From NCBI RefSeq assembly GCF_900010725.2, contig NZ_LR734883.1, positions 286,981-331,919 on the forward strand: a stretch of DNA of 44,939 bases. The letters run 5' to 3'. The notes beneath the pieces were generated by a model. It was not told the origin of the DNA. It made no database searches and worked only from the letters and a program-made list of their open reading frames with translations. The translations under genes were made by a program, and so were the position numbers. The stretch is from Planktothrix serta PCC 8927 (lineage in GTDB: Bacteria; Cyanobacteriota; Cyanobacteriia; Cyanobacteriales; Microcoleaceae). Positions 43,331-44,939 of this stretch are shown here, one piece after another; position 1 is the first letter of the stretch, and every line of letters starts with the position of its first letter.

Positions 43331-44782
43331 CTAGTAGAGATTCGTTTGAGAAGCAAGCCATTTTTGCAATTCTTGTTTTAACCATTTTAATTCTTCTTCG
43401 GGTAATTGATGTCCAAAACGATAGGTTTTGCGCCGAGATAAAAAGAAGATATTGGGTTCTTGGGTAACGATTTCTAAACTCGGATAAAAATTACCTTGAT
43501 TATCGGTTGTTCTAATTAAATTAATTTGTTGAATTTGAGAAATATCCCCGGATTTTCGGAAAGGAAAATAAGAAGACCAAAAAATTTCAAAAGTTTGATT
43601 ATTAAAATTGAGTTGGACTTTTTCAAAGGGTTTATAATCAACAAACGCTTTATAAATTAGCAAAATTATACTAGCCGGAATTCCCAATAAAGTTAAATAA
43701 AATAAAATAATCAACCCTAAATCAAGTTGTTGAAAGCTGGATGATTCTAAAACAGAATAAAGTTTGTAAGCGATTAAAACAGCGATCGCACCTAATCCTA
43801 AGGTTTTAATTGTCCTTGATCCAGGCAGAATTTGCAACCCTTTTTTAATTCCCGTGATCGGATTGACTAAAATCTTCTGCACTGGGGAAATATATTGTAA
43901 GGAAAAGCGAGAAGGAATATTAACTTTTAATTGGTTAGGAGATTGAGATAACTGGATAGAAGGTTCAGAGGTAGTTTTTGAAGGTAATTTAGGTTGATAA
44001 TTCAAAGCATATAAGGCGACTTGAGCCGTAGAAAAACGAGACTCTATCGCAGGTTCTATTAAGGTTTCTAACCAATTTTTAAACGCTGGATCTAGGGTAT
44101 CTGCGTTAAACTTCATCTTAAACTTTTCTTGAGGTAATTCCGCCGGAGGAATGGCTGTTAATAGATGAATTAATGTAGCTCCCAACGCATATAAATCGGA
44201 AGCCGGAACCGCTAAACCCCCAAATTGTTCAATGGGAGTATAACCAAAGGTTCCCACAACGGTAAAAGTCGATCCTGGGGTTCTGGGTTGAATTTGAACA
44301 GCACCTAAATCAATTAAATAAATATGATGATCTTCACCCCAAATTAAATTACTGGGTTTAATATCCCGGTGCAAAACAGGCGGATGAAGTTGATGTAAAT
44401 AATTGAGAATTTCTAAGATTTCAAAGGCTATCCAGTAGAGTTGTTGTTGGGTAAAGCGATGATGATTTTCTAACTTCTGTTTTAAGGAATGGCCGGGAAT
44501 ATATTCGGTGATTAAGGCAAACCAGACATTCTGATCATCAAGGGAAAAATAATCTCGATATTTGACTAAGTGAGGATGATTTAATTGTTTTAAAATTTGG
44601 GCTTCCCGTTCTAATAATTTTAAATCTTCCCATTGCATTGAACCTCCTAACGCCAACAATTTGACAACGGCCTTATCCTTCAGGATTAAATCATCCGCTA
44701 ACCAAGTTTGGCGAATGGGATTTTCATTCAGTTGGCGTTTCAGTCGAAACCGACGGTTCAGAAGGGTTCCCGCAGTCAGCAT
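43331..44782 (-). CDS. Membrane-associated serine/threonine protein kinase
   Basis: 483 aa from ATG 44782 (TTG 44791 is an alternative). The N-terminal Hanks-type kinase domain (about 9-275) has Lys41 (AVVKLLAL), Glu in the alphaC helix, the catalytic loop LHRDIKPSN with Asp140, and DLG (158-160) in place of DFG. GTFGYTPIEQFGG follows in the activation segment. The glycine loop is degenerate, which is common in cyanobacterial SpkF/G-like kinases and does not exclude activity. Two membrane stretches lie at about 333-350 and 362-385, and a C-terminal domain of about 95 residues follows without a known motif. The substrate is unknown; the BON-like protein encoded just downstream is a candidate. 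Confidence 0.86.
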   Translation of the reverse strand: MLTAGTLLNRRFRLKRQLNENPIRQTWLADDLILKDKAVVKLLALGGSMQWEDLKLLEREAQILKQLNHPHLVKYRDYFSLDDQNVWFALITEYIPGHSLKQKLENHHRFTQQQLYWIAFEILEILNYLHQLHPPVLHRDIKPSNLIWGEDHHIYLIDLGAVQIQPRTPGSTFTVVGTFGYTPIEQFGGLAVPASDLYALGATLIHLLTAIPPAELPQEKFKMKFNADTLDPAFKNWLETLIEPAIESRFSTAQVALYALNYQPKLPSKTTSEPSIQLSQSPNQLKVNIPSRFSLQYISPVQKILVNPITGIKKGLQILPGSRTIKTLGLGAIAVLIAYKLYSVLESSSFQQLDLGLIILFYLTLLGIPASIILLIYKAFVDYKPFEKVQLNFNNQTFEIFWSSYFPFRKSGDISQIQQINLIRTTDNQGNFYPSLEIVTQEPNIFFLSRRKTYRFGHQLPEEELKWLKQELQKWLASQTNLY

Positions 44783-44863
44783 GATCCCCAAAATATAAAA
44801 TAAAGGCTGATATGATATTGTAGCTAAAAAATGTTCCTTATTGTTTAGATCAGTAAGTCAGCA

Positions 44864-44884
44864 CCCCGCTCTGAAGAGACGGGG
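44864..44884. repeat. CCCCG...CGGGG hairpin at the window edge
   Basis: CCCCG and TCT pair with AGA and CGGGG around a GAAG loop, with one bulged C. GGGGCTTCATGCC follows. Hairpins of this look occur at ends of IS200/IS605-type elements in cyanobacteria, but no transposase or TnpB gene is in the window, so this is only a hint of an element edge to the right. Confidence 0.3.
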
Positions 44885-44939
44885 CTTCATGCCTCCAACT
44901 TTAGATAGCTGACCAGCCTAAGCCTAACGGCTACGTTTT

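Noticed and set aside
44821-44939. Possible IS200/IS605 end at the right edge
   Set aside because: Only one hairpin is visible, without TnpA or TnpB coding sequence; kept as a low-confidence repeat.
1-44939. tRNA, rRNA or riboswitch genes
   Set aside because: No cloverleaf, rRNA-like segment or recognisable riboswitch core was seen in the intergenic DNA by eye; a covariance-model search would be decisive.

Overview
The window looks like chromosome of a filamentous, probably oscillatorian (Planktothrix/Lyngbya/Arthrospira-like), cyanobacterium. The clues are frequent HIP1 octamers (GCGATCGC), dispersed heptameric tandem repeats of the GGGAACA, GTCAACC/A and ACTGATA kinds between genes, a GUN4-domain protein, and several cyanobacterium-typical families (DUF2256, DUF4278, DUF1802, a TolC-like exporter with a Pro/Ser/Thr-rich N-terminus). 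The genus is an inference; no rRNA or tRNA is present to fix it.

Layout. 0.2-3.7 kb: a membrane-anchored class A beta-lactamase-like protein and a TrmJ-type tRNA methyltransferase on the minus strand, divergent from a tiny zinc-ribbon-like DUF2256 gene and an isoaspartyl peptidase. 3.7-4.3 kb: a non-coding stretch holding a 250-bp MITE-like element. 4.4-16.0 kb: a chemosensory cluster in the order CheY, CheA (with two CheW-like domains), soluble methyl-accepting protein, PAS-HEAT-repeat protein, CheR, CheB and a CheC/CheX-type phosphatase. 16.4-22.4 kb: on the same strand, a CHASE/multi-PAS hybrid histidine kinase followed 10 bp later by a REC-GGDEF response regulator. Together these suggest a pathway with reversible receptor methylation and a c-di-GMP output. 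22.4-23.7 kb: two unrecognised minus-strand genes. 23.9-26.6 kb: a double hybrid histidine kinase with an ethylene-receptor-like membrane sensor. 26.6-27.5 kb: two small conserved cyanobacterial genes.

27.8-33.4 kb is the most accessory-looking segment. Two large dynamin-like GTPases flank a small single-pass membrane protein in a tight three-gene operon. It looks AT-richer than its surroundings and lies in a 6.2-kb stretch with no HIP1 site. It is followed by about 0.9 kb of non-coding DNA, a membrane-anchored GUN4-like protein, and a third, membrane-anchored GTPase with a DUF697-like tail. I regard the dynamin operon as the best candidate for an undescribed membrane-remodelling or defence module; that is inference from architecture and context only.

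37.3-44.8 kb is a minus-strand run of envelope and housekeeping genes: an M23 lipoprotein peptidase, a secreted glycine-zipper protein, a [2Fe-2S] ferredoxin, a TolC-family exporter, a DUF4278 protein, a small BON-like protein and a Ser/Thr protein kinase. Two inverted copies of a roughly 112-bp TATAGC-ended element, each carrying a GGGAACA array, bracket much of this block. No CRISPR array, rRNA, tRNA or transposase gene was found.
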